A stretch of 64,000 nucleotides of DNA from Bigelowiella natans CCMP2755 (lineage: Eukaryota > Cercozoa > Chlorarachniophyceae), in contig ADNK01000772.1 in the NCBI GenBank assembly GCA_000320545.1, positions 89,488-153,487 of the forward strand, written 5' to 3'. The position numbers and the translations under genes were made by a program. The notes below the pieces were generated by a model. That model was not told the DNA's origin. It did not search any database and saw nothing but the letters and a program-made list of their open reading frames with translations. This document shows, piece after piece, positions 12,098 through 24,819 of the stretch (position 1 is the first letter of the stretch; every line of letters starts with the position of its first letter).

Positions 12098-12459
12098 ATG
12101 CTGCATCAACGGTCACGTACGTACATCCACGCAATGTCAATTGTGAAGCATCGATCCACTCCGCATCACATAATTGCACGCCAAGCAACACATGAACGCG
12201 GAGTGCATCGTACGTACGCCAAGCTAGCAAGTACGGAATATGATATGTGCACTGCCACGGCCTAGCAGCGATGCGACACGCATTTTTGTAGCTGCATGGC
12301 GCATGCAAACGATTATTCAGAAGTTGCAATGAGGCGTTGCTTCGACTGTCAGTCTTTCTCTGAAGACACATACACTTCTCTCTCGGACAGGACTAGAGGG
12401 CAATGACACGCTATTATCGCTACAACAAGTCTTGTGAGGCAAAAAGCCCCTCGTACTCC
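11750..12459. other. Convergent spacer, no gene seen
   Basis: Lies between the 3' ends of PEX2 (plus) and the RING-CH gene (minus). Contains a (GT)n run at about 12060-12096 and TGCATG/CACGT-type palindromes. No coding signal was found. Confidence 0.6.
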
Positions 12460-12514
12460 TCATTCTCGGACTTCTAAAATGGACTCTCCCCACGTCTGAA
12501 TACGACACCCAATA

Positions 12515-12558
<44 letters not shown>

Positions 12559-13135
12559 TGCATTGGTAAAGATTAGTGGTATCAGCATTCACATTGGAAT
12601 ATGTATTAGTTATATTAGTACCTAATGCATTCACATGCATGCTTGACATCGTAACAGAAACAAACAAGTACAATTTAAGCGCTGTAGCCGCGGCTTTGCA
12701 CAGCTACATTAGGATGAGAATTGAGAGCAAATTCAACTTCTTCGTTACATCCGTCTCCTATTAGTACTACGTACCTGTGCGACTGCAGAACACCGAAGCT
12801 TCGTCAGAGAGTAGAGGTGAAAGAGAGTGAACATTGTTCCTAGTCCGAGTGCAAGTCGGGCAGTTTGGAAGTCCGACTTGAAATGAATTGCAACAATGTG
12901 GGTATTTAATTGCACAACTAATATAACACACACGCACACACGCACACGCACACACACTCACGCGCACGCACAACATGTATGTGCAATGTAAATTTAATTG
13001 CGATATGGACTTTATATATTTTCTTTGTTTCTTCTCCCGAAGGTTTGTCGACCTGGAGGCCCATAAAAGACACTGCTAACATCACCAGGCGATACCTAGG
13101 TTGTTCCACGTATATTATCGATGTTTTAACAAGTA

Positions 13136-13179
<44 letters not shown>

Positions 13180-13808
13180 TATGTAGAGGACGTGCAGATA
13201 TGCGTGGCTGATCATCATAGGCAACCATTTGTATCCTCCACCCTGGGTTGCAGTATCGATCGTCGTTGTGGAAAGCGCTCTCTCTGTCTGTCTCTCTGTA
13301 TGGCATTTAAAACATATTCTATAACCCACCATTTATCCGGGTGGTGGCGATGAATGCGGTATTGATCATATACCCAGTGAAGGAAGCCAATCGACCTGTT
13401 AAGAGGCAGCATTATTATTATTCAGTTGTCGTTGTTCCGGTTTTACTACTACCACACTCCTTTACTTATTGTTAGGGAGGGGGAGGGAGAGCGTCACGTA
13501 AGGGGGAGATTAGTCAGATGAACGAGGGATCGACGATGACAACGAGGATGATGATGATGATGATGACGACGACGTAAACTAGGATGCTGCCGACGAAGCT
13601 AACGAGCAAGCACTACGTCCACACTCACCCCAAAATGAGCATTCCTGTGACAAGGAAATCGAAGTAAACCCGGTAATACGCCCAGTTTTCGTGCGTCGTC
13701 CACCATGGCCAAAAGTCGCACACACGGTACCTTAAGAATCATCACAGCATATCCAACGATCTTTCAGCCGTTGACCAATCGTTGACTCAAAGTTAACACA
13801 AATACTGA

Positions 13809-13840
<32 letters not shown>

Positions 13841-14305
13841 ATTATCTATAAGAGAATCAGCTGCACTACAGTTTCAGCGCGAGGTCTATCTTGGAGAGGT
13901 GGAGGAAGGGGGAGGCAACCGCAGCTACGAGTAGCATCATCAAGGTCATCACCTGTGTAAGAACATGCACACAATGATTACCATACATACATACATACAC
14001 ACATACATACATGTGGCAGTGCCTGTCATTTTGTGCGCGTGTCGCGTGTGCGTGTGTTTGAGGTGGTGTGCTTTACGCAGAATAGCTGCTTCCAATTCTG
14101 CTGCCATTCACACAAGTAACATCTGTTTCTCGAAGCTGTGTTCCGACGACTACTACTGCCGCTGCTTCTATATCAAATACTACACTACACACCAGAATGG
14201 AAATCGTCGTCACAAAGCGCTTGTCCAGCAGAATTGGTGCGAACCTTTTCAGTATTCCCCCCCCCCCCTCGAAATTAGTCACACTCTGATTTTCTCTCTC
14301 AATCT

Positions 14306-14377
<72 letters not shown>

Positions 14378-14410
14378 GGAAGACATGCCGTGTTTCACCA
14401 CATCATCATT

Positions 14411-14442
<32 letters not shown>

Positions 14443-15906
14443 CACTATCATCGCACTACTATTATGTATCTGTAATCGCCGTCTTTGTTGTTTCTACCAT
14501 GCGCGCCTGAGCTGGTACTGATAATGACACTGCTGACACTGATAATAGCTGTGGGGATTTTGGCTGCTACGTCGCCACTAAACACGCAAGGAGCAAGATA
14601 TAGCGATTGTATTATGATCGGGGAGGGAAGGAAGGAACGAGGCAAGTAGTCACGACAGAGTAATGCAACCAATAAGAAACGAACAAACACCCCAATCAAT
14701 CAATTAATTAAGGTATCGTAAAAGAAGATGAAGAGAGGCTAATTATGACTGGGACGATGATATATTCTCTTCACCTCATTCAGGCACTCCACGTGAACCA
14801 TCTAATGATATTATTTAAACAAGAAGAAGAAAGAAAGGTAGGTTATAAGGCTGAGGCCGATAATAAACGATTGAAATCATCTTCTATCGTGGGTGGGGAT
14901 GTTCGCATATCCTCCTCCTCCTCCTCCTCCTTCTCTCTTGCCTGCTGCCTATCTTCTAATCTGCTAATATCAATATCTCAATAGTACCTGCATAGAGCCA
15001 CGACACAAGCAAGGGGAGAACAACCTTCCCTCTTCAGGACCCTACAAACCATCGACTACATCATCCTCCTCCTCCTTATCATCACGCATCATCTTCTATC
15101 ATTATTCGCATTTTGCTAAGATGCAGTAGTGGTGGTAGTAGTAGTTGTTGTAGAAGTAGCATAAAAGCTCCGACCTCAAGGCAAATCCTGCATCTTGGCT
15201 GGTCATCGTCTTCCTCTTCACCACCCCTCTCTTCACTCTTTCCTTCAAATTCACCACGGGAATAACGAGATGAAGAAGAAGAAGAAGAGAAGGAGGAGGA
15301 GGATTGTTGATTATTGGTGGGGGGAGAGCTGTGTGGTCGCCTATGTCGCAATGTTGATGCTGCAGCTTCCGTCGCTTTAGAATCCTCTTGTGCCTCCTTG
15401 TCGCATTTCATGTCTTCGAGCGACATCGCAATGGCAGCTTAGAAACCACATAGGAGGAGTTAGTTACAGCAGAATCCAAAGGGGAGGGGAGGAGGAGAAG
15501 ATTCTCAAACAGAATGATGCAAAGCAGCACGAAATACCGCTGCCATACGCTGTGTGGATAAGTGACTTTTTGCTACCTTTGAGGTCGGGGTCGTCGTCCT
15601 CTTCGTCGGCATTTCCTACTCCTCGCCCAACTGCTGCTGCTGCTGTCGCATTGGAGGGAGATGATGACGATGACATTAAAGATCCTGCTAATCTTGAGAA
15701 CCCAAGTCCAAATCCACTATTATTATTGCCGTCGTCAACATCATCATCGCCATTTTCTTCGCGGGTCCCTACTACCTGATTTTGGCGAATAATCGTTCAG
15801 CCGTACTTGCACGTATGTTAGTAGTAGTAGTAGTAGTAGCAGTAGTAGTAGTAGCAGTAGTAGGTAGATTTGAATAAACAACCTGCAGTAACACCCGTTT
15901 TGCCAT
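12460..15906 (-). CDS. RING-CH (MARCH-type) membrane E3 ubiquitin ligase with N-terminal UIM
   Basis: Thirteen exons: 15906-15883, 15775-15577, 15437-15175, 15041-14988, 14801-14775, 14577-14571, 14135-14077, 13952-13870, 13730-13629, 13395-13330, 13095-13053, 12876-12775, 12495-12460. They sum to 1065 nt, 354 residues plus TGA, all in phase. An acidic stretch ends in a ubiquitin-interacting motif (DPDLKAAIAMSLED, about 71-85), split by an intron. A C4HC3 RING-CH follows: CRIC, SPCLCRG, MVHVECLNEWR, CYLC. The WR part comes from a 7-nt microexon. Four hydrophobic stretches follow (MMLLVAAVASPFLHL, YFDFLVTGMLILG, YRLVMLAVSFMG, LALGLGTMFTLFHLY). MARCH-type ligases transfer ubiquitin to membrane cargo; the UIM suggests recognition of already ubiquitinated partners (inference). 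The first 8-residue exon is the least certain; the ATG at 15676 could also be the start. Confidence 0.8.
12517..12554. repeat. (TA)n microsatellite in last intron of RING-CH gene
   Basis: Uninterrupted TA repeat just upstream (in gene sense) of the final exon. A second TA tract lies at about 13138-13173 in another intron of the same gene. Confidence 0.95.
12695..12760 (+). repeat. Dispersed ~65-bp element, copy A
   Basis: Begins TTTGCACAGCTACATTAGGA and ends TTACATCCGTCTCC. Shares both ends with copies at 33729-33798, 34394-34456 (inverted) and 46419-46480. This copy lies inside an intron of the RING-CH gene. Confidence 0.7.
14309..14374. repeat. (CT)n(GT)n compound microsatellite
   Basis: CT run switching to GT run, in an intron of the RING-CH gene. 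The same CT-to-GT order recurs at 16124-16178 and 23944-24008. Confidence 0.95.
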
Positions 15907-15909
15907 CAA

Positions 15910-16123
15910 GACAGACCTCTCCTCCTCAGAACTCGCAGATACGTACCTCTCTATCCATCTTTGTTAGTCAAAATCCAATGATCATTATCATTATCGTTCA
16001 TCATCATCATCATCATCACCACCACCACCACCATCGCTACTACCAGCATAATCATAATAACGCAAAAATGATACATTCTATCACAATCGGGCGTCGTCGA
16101 CCACATAGAAGGCTGCTGCCCTT

Positions 16124-16176
<53 letters not shown>

Positions 16177-17487
16177 ATTGTTTCATATATTTTGTGCAGA
16201 TATATGTACATACAACAACTTTATGCAGCATTAATCCTAGTGTCCTATAATTGCGTTGTAGGTGTGTGCGCGCGCGCGCGCGCGTGTGTGTGTGTTTAAG
16301 TAGGCAGCTGCAGACGATTGGATGTGAAATATTCCAATTATTATATGCTGCCTATAAGGGGCACCTTCGCACTGTTGAGAGCGACATCAATTTTTGCTCC
16401 AGATCTGCTTTCTTTCCTCTCTCCAGTCCTAAAATCTATCGAAAGGGGGAGGAGAACTTTGGCCCTGTACACTCGCTTTTGGAACAACATCATCTGCGGC
16501 GAACGAAAACTCTCTCTACGCCTGCCTCGCTTAAAAAAATCATGTAAGGATACAAACAATCGCTACCTTGACAGTATTAGGCTTTAATTTGAACTCGCTC
16601 GTCGCCCTACATCGATGATGTCGAAAAGGGCTTATCATAAACAGGAATACGACGAATAACGACAAGCAAACCTTTCTATTGGACTAAATCTATTAATCAG
16701 TGATGTGAAACGCGAACACCCTGTCTTCCTCCCTCCTCCAAAAATGACCATTTGGACAAATCTACCACGCACACATAATACATCGAAGACCTACTACAAT
16801 GTTCTTCTTTTATTCTTCTTTCGAACAACAAAGCACCTCGTGGCGATGTCTCTAACTTTGTCAGCTGGATGGAAGTACGACACAATCTCGTTTCTCATCA
16901 TCTTCAAACAAATAGGCACCTTCCCGTCTTGCATGCTGACATTATGATGAGAGAAAGAGACAGAATCGCTTAGGATGACGATCAATCATCACCTATTAAG
17001 ACATCATTGTCATGATTAAATGCCTTACAATTTGTGACGCCTAGCAGCAATCTGTCGGTAAGCTTGCAGGGGATTTGAAGCTGCTGAATCATCAGCATAT
17101 CACGATGATATTGTTGTTGTTGATGATGATGATGATACGCACAGTAGTTAGTCAGAAGAAACGACGTACAGGTTCGAAAGCTAACTAAAGGAGAAAATAC
17201 AGGACTCCAAATCACGGACCTTTCGTCTCCATGCCATCCGAACAGCCATGCTTTCCTTCCATGGTGACTCCTTGGTCGCACGTAGGTTCGTTCAGTGGCG
17301 ACGATAATTATTGCAAATGTTTTCCAACATATTCTATTTAGATCAAATATCATCCTACATATATCGTAAATATTATTTCTATATTTTGTTGAGATTTTAA
17401 TCTAGCGTCATTATATTTACATTGACGTAGTATCAAATTGTGTTAAGTCGCTAGGCATTCCCCCCCGTGCTGCACATCTGGGCAAAT
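15910..17487. other. Region with possible exons but no resolved gene
   Basis: Contains (CT)n(GT)n at 16124-16178 and GC/GT runs at 16262-16296. Plausible but unproven exons: minus 16520-16341 (ending AKIDVALNSAKVPLIGSI), minus 16940-16800 (VPICLKMMRNEIVSYFHPAD), and either strand at 17220-17340. They could not be linked into one reading frame and match no family I recognise. The plus strand over 16790-16945 is equally open and hydrophobic, so the strand of any gene here is undecided. Confidence 0.3.
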
Positions 17488-17956
17488 ATGGGGTCGGAAA
17501 ACTTTCGCGGTGCGATGGGCGCGCTGGAGACCGCTGAAATGCAAGTTATCAGACTCATACACTATGCCTCTCAAATTGCGAATCATTGCAGCAAAGGTTG
17601 TTCTTCTTTTCAACATTTTGCATTCTAATCGATCATTTCTAACAACACCCTCTCTATTGGTAGTGACCCCGGAAGGAGCTAGAGACGCGAAAGATAATTT
17701 GAAGAAGTACATGGAAACATTGAAAGTAATGACATATCTCTAGAATTACATCATAACGAAAGCCAGGTGCTGGTGTTTTTTTAAAGTGATTATTTTACTC
17801 GGCTTTCAGGCACTCCAACAACGACTAAAAATATGTATCGAACGAAGCCCAGTGGGTCTCGAAAATACTGTCAACTGCCACGAAGAGCACTTGAAATTTA
17901 GGCTGGCTGCTGAAGCGTGTGATGTTCTTTTGGATGAGATAAGTAAACCGCTATAG
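17488..17956 (+). CDS. Small helical protein, probable Mediator subunit 11
   Basis: Three exons (17488-17596, 17664-17725, 17810-17956) join in phase to a complete 105-residue protein, stop TAG. It is almost entirely helical: ALETAEMQVIRLIHYASQIA, then RDAKDNLKKYMETLKALQQR, then LKFRLAAEACDVLLDEISK. Length (MED11 is about 115 residues) and the order of a first amphipathic helix, a short Pro/Gly break and a long second coiled-coil helix fit MED11, which pairs with MED22 in the Mediator head. No invariant motif proves it; another small coiled-coil subunit is possible. Confidence 0.45.
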
Positions 17957-18676
17957 TCCATGCTAGCTTTAAAAAATAAAATGACAGTGAAAGGAAAGCG
18001 TATTCGCTCATTTACAGCCTTGAATTGTACATATACACACGCGAAAATGAGTGAAATTGTAAGCTAATATTAAAAACTACAGCTACTATAATGCGCTACA
18101 TGCTAGCATTTTATTTGCTATGTAAACACATGTGTAAGTAGCAGTTTGTTTGGGCTTTTCATTACATATATTATCTTCTGTACAGTGCAGCTAGAGCTTG
18201 GCGCGAACTCATTTCATATACATGTGCAATGTCACATTGGCATCATATGTTTTCATTGTTGTTCAGCACGCATATACGATAATAGTCTTTGCCCAAGCGA
18301 TTGAACACGATGCTAGCTAGCAACAGTGCTAGAGCGTGCATGCTGCAGCGGCGATCAAGAGGGGTACGAATATGCTGCTACTTGAAACACAGAAATGTGC
18401 TCATTGAACAAGTGGGTATGCAAACGTGTGCAAATGTTTTTGATACACTCGTGCTGCTACAATGCGTAACTACATGTAAATATTCCAATATGTTGCACGA
18501 GCTGTACTAACGTGTAGTTTCGATCAATTTATAAAGCTACAATGTGATAAATAAGAATGCAAAGTCGTGACACATGATGGTGTGACACCTGATGAAAATA
18601 TCCGACAGATAATTGGCCCAGGAATCAATCCATCGAGGATACATCATCAAAATCAGGACGGAATTAGCTACGTGCG
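17957..18676. other. Convergent spacer, no gene seen
   Basis: AT-rich with many TGCATG, GCTAGC and ACATGT palindromes between the MED11-like gene (plus) and the 7-TM gene (minus). Short open frames show no motif. Confidence 0.6.
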
Positions 18677-20572
18677 TCAATTTTTGCAGCATAGACTCAT
18701 GATGGGATGCGATGCCGGGATTGTGTAGGTTAGGTAGCAAATGGTCACCGCCACATAACACCAATATCCAAAATCAGACGTCGCAACATAAGAAGAGCGT
18801 TCTTGCTCGAACGACTCGGAATAGGAGTTTTTGGCCGAATACTCAACAGTAGCATTGACTGCCAGAGACAGGCATACGGCAATCATTATCAGCATCGCCG
18901 CGACACCAAGGCAGAGCAGCTTTCGCGCCATGCTCAGACCTAGGCCTTTGTAATTGCTGGAGGATTTTAACACTGCAATCTGTGTCCACGATTCGTTCAC
19001 TTCATTGAGCCCGTACAGATTTTTATTTATCTTCCCTTCTCCTCCGTCCTCCAGTTCTCTTCCTATTCGAGTCATCGTGATGGAGGAGCACAAGGAATTG
19101 TTTTTTTGGAATGCTACTGACGACGACAATTTTGATGCTGAGAGAGCAGTAGAAGCAGTAGCAGCAGAAGCTGCAGCAGTGTATCCTGTAGCAGCAATGA
19201 ACCCTCCTCCTCGTGTGTCGACAGAATGGGAGCATGTACTTGTCGTAGTAGCACATATTGTCGATACCTCTGCTGTTGATTCTGCTATTGTTGTTGTTGT
19301 TGCTGTTCTTGCTGCTGCTGGAGCTCCAAGATTCAACTGTGTCAGGATTGGAGGTGGCAGTAGGAGAGATGGCGTGACAAGACTGGACTTGCTATCGTGC
19401 AAAACTGTAGCTGCTGCTTTCGGACTTGAATTTCGTCCACGCAACGAAGGGCTTGAAAGTGACGCACGTTGCTGCGGTCTGCTTGCACCCCCCTCTGTGT
19501 TACGACCTACTTTGCCGCATATATTATTTGCACGATTAGGCGAGGAGAGTGAAGCAGTGGTAGGTGTGCTTGCCGTGCTTGCAACTGTGGGAATGACGGC
19601 AGTGCCAACAGCATCCTCCGAGAAGTTATTGCGTTGTAGTTCGCCTTCTGCCTTGAAAGATGGTCGAGTAATAGAGGGCCTGGAGACGTATTGGAGCTGC
19701 GAAGGCTGCCAAGTGTTGGAGACGGTTCGCTTATTGCCTCCGATGCGTGAATTTTTATAGTTTCTGGCGGGTACGTTGGAATTCTCATCATTCAAGGTCA
19801 CAAGGGATTTGAGATACCTGAACGGGAAAAGAGTTATTAGAAGAGCAGCCTATGAAAGTATTGGCGGGTGCTCGTAGTTGCAGAGTTGTGTGCTTTCTAT
19901 TTCTTGTTGTGCTTTTTACACGGATCGGAAGCGGAACAACGTTCTTGTGAAGTACGTGCCGGTGAAGGCGATCGCAACGAGAAGGCCAACATGCTTCAAC
20001 GCATTCCATTTCCTGGAGTCAGTCACTGCCGTGCCGACAAATGATGCGATGAATATCGACCCCGTAGCCACAGCACCTGAGAGATAGTAACAGAGAATAT
20101 TTCTAGGATTCATTCCGCTGGAGAATTATAGAAGTATTCTTGAACTCCTATTTACCGATCTGTATGACTTTTGTGGAGATTGGAGTCATAGATCTCCGCA
20201 GCCTCAGTGTCTTATGAAAGGCCAAGCAGATAGAGAAAGCCAAGTACTATGATGATGTTGTAGAAAATGGGTGAGTTGACAACGATGGAACGAATTTGTG
20301 ATATTTCTACCTCCCCAATGAACACGGCAAGAGCCTTCAAAAACCAAAAAAATCGAGGTTAATTAAACGGAAGGGCATGGGCATAAATGAGTTGACAACT
20401 GATAGGGAAACGATGACAACAACTATGACGAAGGCTCTGCTCGTCGTAAATCATTTCTCGATCTTAATCTATTTAGTACCAAATGTAGGAAGGAAAAAGC
20501 AAGGAAACTTTCCCAGGACAGTGATCCTGGTTCATGAGCGGTCTACAAAAGCCAAATTTCAATACAAAAAAT

Positions 20573-20606
<34 letters not shown>

Positions 20607-20782
20607 TCATTTGTACGCACAAGCGTGACGAAGATCCCAGTCGTGCAGAGAGTAAGCACCGCATAGCGATAGAGGCGGATATTTCTTTTTGTGTTCTCAA
20701 AAAAAAGCTGAAGAACAGCTGCAGCCACAAAGAGATAGGCCACTGCCTTCAACGTGTCTGACACCATCCACTCGTAGTCCAT
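18677..20782 (-). CDS. Seven-transmembrane protein, THH1/TOM1/TOM3-like
   Basis: Exons traced: 20782-20630 (start MDYEWMVSD), 20334-20311 (ALAVFIGE), 20246-20156, about 20117-19941, and 19817-18677. Hydrophobic segments in order: LKAVAYLFVAAAVLQLFF, YAVLTLCTTGIF, ALAVFIGEYLAFSICLAF, LSGAVATGSIFIASFVG, VGLLVAIAFTGTYF, then about 270 polar Ser/Thr/Ala-rich residues, MARKLLCLGVAAMLIMIAV and FGYWCYVAVTICYLTY. The pairs GEYL...AFHKTLR and WNALKHVGLLVAIAFTGTYF recall the 7-TM THH1/TOM1/TOM3 family (endomembrane GPCR-like proteins). The long disordered loop between helices 5 and 6 is unusual for that family. One join (20156 to 20117) did not fit phase by eye, so an exon boundary there is wrong or missing. 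Confidence 0.5.
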
Positions 20783-21421
20783 ATTCCTCTTGGACCGCTA
20801 TGATCAACTCTCAAGCCACAAAACAGAATGTGTTATGCATTACAATTAAATGCTGCGACAGCTAGAAATCAGTTAATTTGTCCCCGGATGTACAACACAA
20901 CACCGCATTGTTCCTTCCACCGTGATACTCGCACAGCGCGCTCTCCGCCAACGGGTCGCTGAGCATGTACTTGTGGCGAGACTAGGTTGTCGCAGGTTTT
21001 TTACACAGTCCAGCACAGGCGATGAAACTGTACAAAGTGTTGTTTTGTGCAATAATTCCATGTTCCCCTTCCTTTTACATGTAGTTAACGGACACGCGTC
21101 TTGCACATAGGTTGGAGTTGAAATGGGTTTCGAGGCAGCGCTCATTCACCTTCTCCCTTTCTACCTACTTTACGAGATTTTCCTAATAAAAATATATCTT
21201 TTTGCCAGCGAGAATCTCTACTAAAATTCAAGGACTTTTACGAGAAACGACATAAGGATCCTTGAATAAGAATGTAAGAAGGGAAGGCCGAACGCGTGCG
21301 AATGTTGTAGTTGTTGCGGAAATGGGATGATCTCTGGCATCTTGCTTAAGGTTTCCCTCCCTCAACAGAAAACATTAGAAACTGAGTAGAACTAGGACGG
21401 CAAGAAAGAAAGAGAGCGGAC
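20783..21421. other. Divergent promoter region, no gene seen
   Basis: Separates the starts of the 7-TM gene (minus) and the ATM1-like gene (plus), so promoters of both should lie here. No TATA-like or repeated motif stands out. Motif-free frames on both strands over 20870-21145. Confidence 0.5.
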
Positions 21422-23937
21422 ATGCGGGGCCGCCTGTGGCTCTGGGGGATCCTCTTCACTACACTGTACGCCGCAGAACCTAGGACGATCATTAATGCTC
21501 GACGTACGGCTTCAATACAAGCTAACGCCTTCGCTACGTCTCGGCGATGGAAGGACGGGGGGAGGCATGGCTTCATTTATGGTGATCGAAATGGCCGCCC
21601 CCAGGTTCGAACCCCAAAACTCGTAGTTGCGCGCCACGATGATTGCTGCGGGTGCGGCGAGGGGACAAACAGGGATACATCGATCCTGGATCGAACTACC
21701 TCGTCCGAGCACAACCACCACCACCACCACCACCACCCCCATTCCTCGCACTCGCACTCGCATTCGCACAACCACGACCGCCACCAGCACGGCTCGCCAT
21801 CTTCGCCGTCGGCCGCCGGATCCCTCGCCCTCGCAGTACAGTCTGAAGGCGGTGATCAGAAGAAGGAAGGGGAGCCCATAAGTAACCTATCGATGGTATC
21901 TGACATGATGAAGAGCCTGTGGAGGCGTGACCCTGGCCTCGCATTAACCGGATCGCTGCTATTAGTCAGCGCAAAGGCGGCCAAAATCCTCGTCCCCGTG
22001 CTCTACAAGCTGATCTTCGATCAGATCGAGCACGTCACCACTGATGCAGTGTCAATGACGACCGCGACTCTGTTCGGGGTATCTGCGCTGGTGCTTGGCC
22101 ATATGGGCGCCCGATCTGTCGCGCAAGGCCTTCAGTCGATAAACGACGTCATCTTCGCCCGCTCAGTCCAAACTGTCACTCGCGATCTAGGCCGAAGGTA
22201 TAACCATTATTGCCACCAGCTCCTGAATAAAGAAAGGGAAGGGGGGGGGGGGAGTTGAGAAGCCCGCACAATCTATGGGTTTCCTCATATTCTCTTGCAA
22301 CTGTCAGGTCGCTGTCGCGGCTGCTGGCGCTTGATGCCAGCTTCTACACGAACGCAAACGTCGGAGCGATGACGCGTGTTGTAGAACGTGGTATGCGCGC
22401 CACGCAAACCGTCCTCAGTCGGCTCTTCATGCACCTTGTTCCGCAGTTTGTCGAGCTTACGATCGTAGCGTACATAATCTATCTGAAGGCAGGTAATTGC
22501 AGCATGTTCTCCAACGATGTATAGTTGGAAAAGAGGAAAGGAGGTTATATAGGAAAGGAAGAGAGAGAGGGGGGAGGACTGATGTTACTGGTTCTCGTCG
22601 TGAGGAGAATGTGCTTTGGATCAATGATGCCAATTAATATTTGCAGGCGTAGCAATGGCAGCGGGTGCAGTCGCCACTGTGACCGCTTACGCCGCTTTTA
22701 CCCTCGCCACAGTGAAGAAAAGGAATGTATTCTTGCGGGAGATGAACGTACAGGACAATCAAGCGACCGGGCGCGTACTTGAGACACTTCTAAACTATGA
22801 GGTGGTGTGGTAAGGTGGTAGGGGGGGGTGGGGGAAGCGGTTTAAATCGGTTTAAATCTTCCTCATCCAGAAATATCGAAATCAGCGATAAAGGCGTTGT
22901 TCTACTCACCCTCCTTGGGCCCTTTGATCATTCCTCCTCCTCCTCCTCTTCCTTCTCTTGCTCTTCCATCTGCACACAGTTTTCACATCATTGTGATTTA
23001 TCTGCACAGTACCAAACAACAGCATACTCTCTCCTCTCTACAGGTAGTCAACTCTTTCAACCGGCAGGAGCACCAAATAGACTCATACGATAAGACCCTG
23101 CAGCAGTATCAAAAGGCACAGCGGGGTTCCCTCCGGCAGCTCGCACTCCTTAACTTTGGCCAAAGAACGATCGAAGCGGTTGGACAGGGGGCGCTGCTCC
23201 TCCGCACAGCCCTTCTCGTTTCAACTGGAGCGATGACTATTGGGGACTTGCTCATGGTGTGTTGTTGTTGTTGTTGTTGTTGTTGTTGCTCTTCTTCTTC
23301 TTGCTCTTCTTCTTGTTGTTGCGACGACGACGACGTGTGTGCTTGTGCGTCTGTTTTCTTTCTTCTTTTAATTTCAATCTTTGAGGAAGATTTTAGAACC
23401 ATCGTTATCGGTCATACCATGTATTCATTTTCCCCTTCCTCCTCCCCCTCCTCTTACCCCTCCTCTCCCTCCACCCTATCATAATTGTCGCTGTTTGCAT
23501 CGTTCCAGGTCAACGCATTACTGGCGCAGTTGATGGGGCCCCTAGATCATCTTGGCGCCAACTACATGCAACTCACACAAGGTTAGCCGCTCATGAACCA
23601 GAAACCAATATCTGGAAAACAATCAGTGACTAAGGAAGACATCATGGAGAGGGGGGGGACGCAGTAATAAATGTGAGGGTGTGTGGCTGCTGGCGCTGAT
23701 GTGAATATTGATCTCAGTGACGTTGGTTTGATGATAGGCCTGATCGAAGGAAAAGAGCTATATCGTCTCATAGATACACAGACAAACGTCTCTGCTAATG
23801 CAGACTGCCCACCACTGAAAGTAAGTAGTCATAACAACAAGCCCTCCAAGAAGAAATAGAAGAAGAAGAAGAAGAAGAAGTACTCTGCATCACTATTGAG
23901 GACATCATCGTGATCAAGAGGAACTCACCCCCCCCGG

Positions 23938-24003
<66 letters not shown>

Positions 24004-24785
24004 CGTGTGTTCTGCTTTCCTCTCACAATTTAACCCCCTCTTTCTCCTCCCACTGTTGTGGACTGGTTAACAACAAAATACTAGGTGAAAAGCGGTACCA
24101 TCGAGATAAAGAACATCACGTTTGGATATCCAAGTTCGGCTCAAGATGCGCCATTGTTTCAGGGTTTTGATCTCACAATAGAAGGTACTACTACCCAGTA
24201 GTTTATGTAGTAAGTATTGCTAGCAGCGGGAGGAGGAGGTGATAGAGGAGGAGGAGGAGGAGGAGGAGGAGGAGGAGGAGGCTGTTTCCGGCAATAGTGA
24301 TGAAGACAACGATGACAAAAGAAATGGCGGGATTGTAGCTGTCTCTTACTTGATGAACATGCAGTGTACAAACACGTCCTAATCACATCCACAAAAACGA
24401 TAACAAAACTAATGATAATGATGATAATGAATACTAACAAATACAAAAGGTGGTAAGACCATCGGGATCGTAGGAGAGAGCGGATGTGGCAAATCAACAC
24501 TCTCGCGACTGCTGACACGGTTCTACGACGTCCAAGGAGGGAAGATCCTCGTGGACGAGCAGGACATCTCGAAAGACGTGTCGCTTGCATCTGTTCGCCA
24601 CGCAATCACTACGGTATCACAAGACACAAAGCTTTTCAACGAGGACATTCTCTCCAATCTCAAGTGAGTTTGAGTAGTAACTGCTATTTGTGTAGTAGTA
24701 GTAGTAGTAGTGAGTCGTAGCAGCAGCAGCAGCAGCAGCAGCAGCGGATGTTGCGATGACGTCCTGGTAAAACAACAACGACAAT

Positions 24786-24819
<34 letters not shown>

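Noticed and set aside
14500-14640. Plus-strand hydrophobic frame (LVLIMTLLTLIIAVGILAAT)
   Set aside because: It lies antisense within an intron of the RING-CH gene and overlaps the 7-nt microexon; no start or splice partners.
15870-16250. Frames rich in His, Ile or Arg-Glu such as those at 15870-16250, 28777-29190 and 30053-30316
   Set aside because: They are translations of dinucleotide and trinucleotide microsatellites.
18954-19760. 268-codon plus-strand open frame
   Set aside because: It is antisense to the polar loop of the minus-strand 7-TM gene, whose frame continues into clear helices with splice signals; the plus frame has no motif.
21600-21615. tRNA B-box-like GGTTCGAACCCC
   Set aside because: Lies within the ATM1-like coding exon and no cloverleaf can be formed around it.
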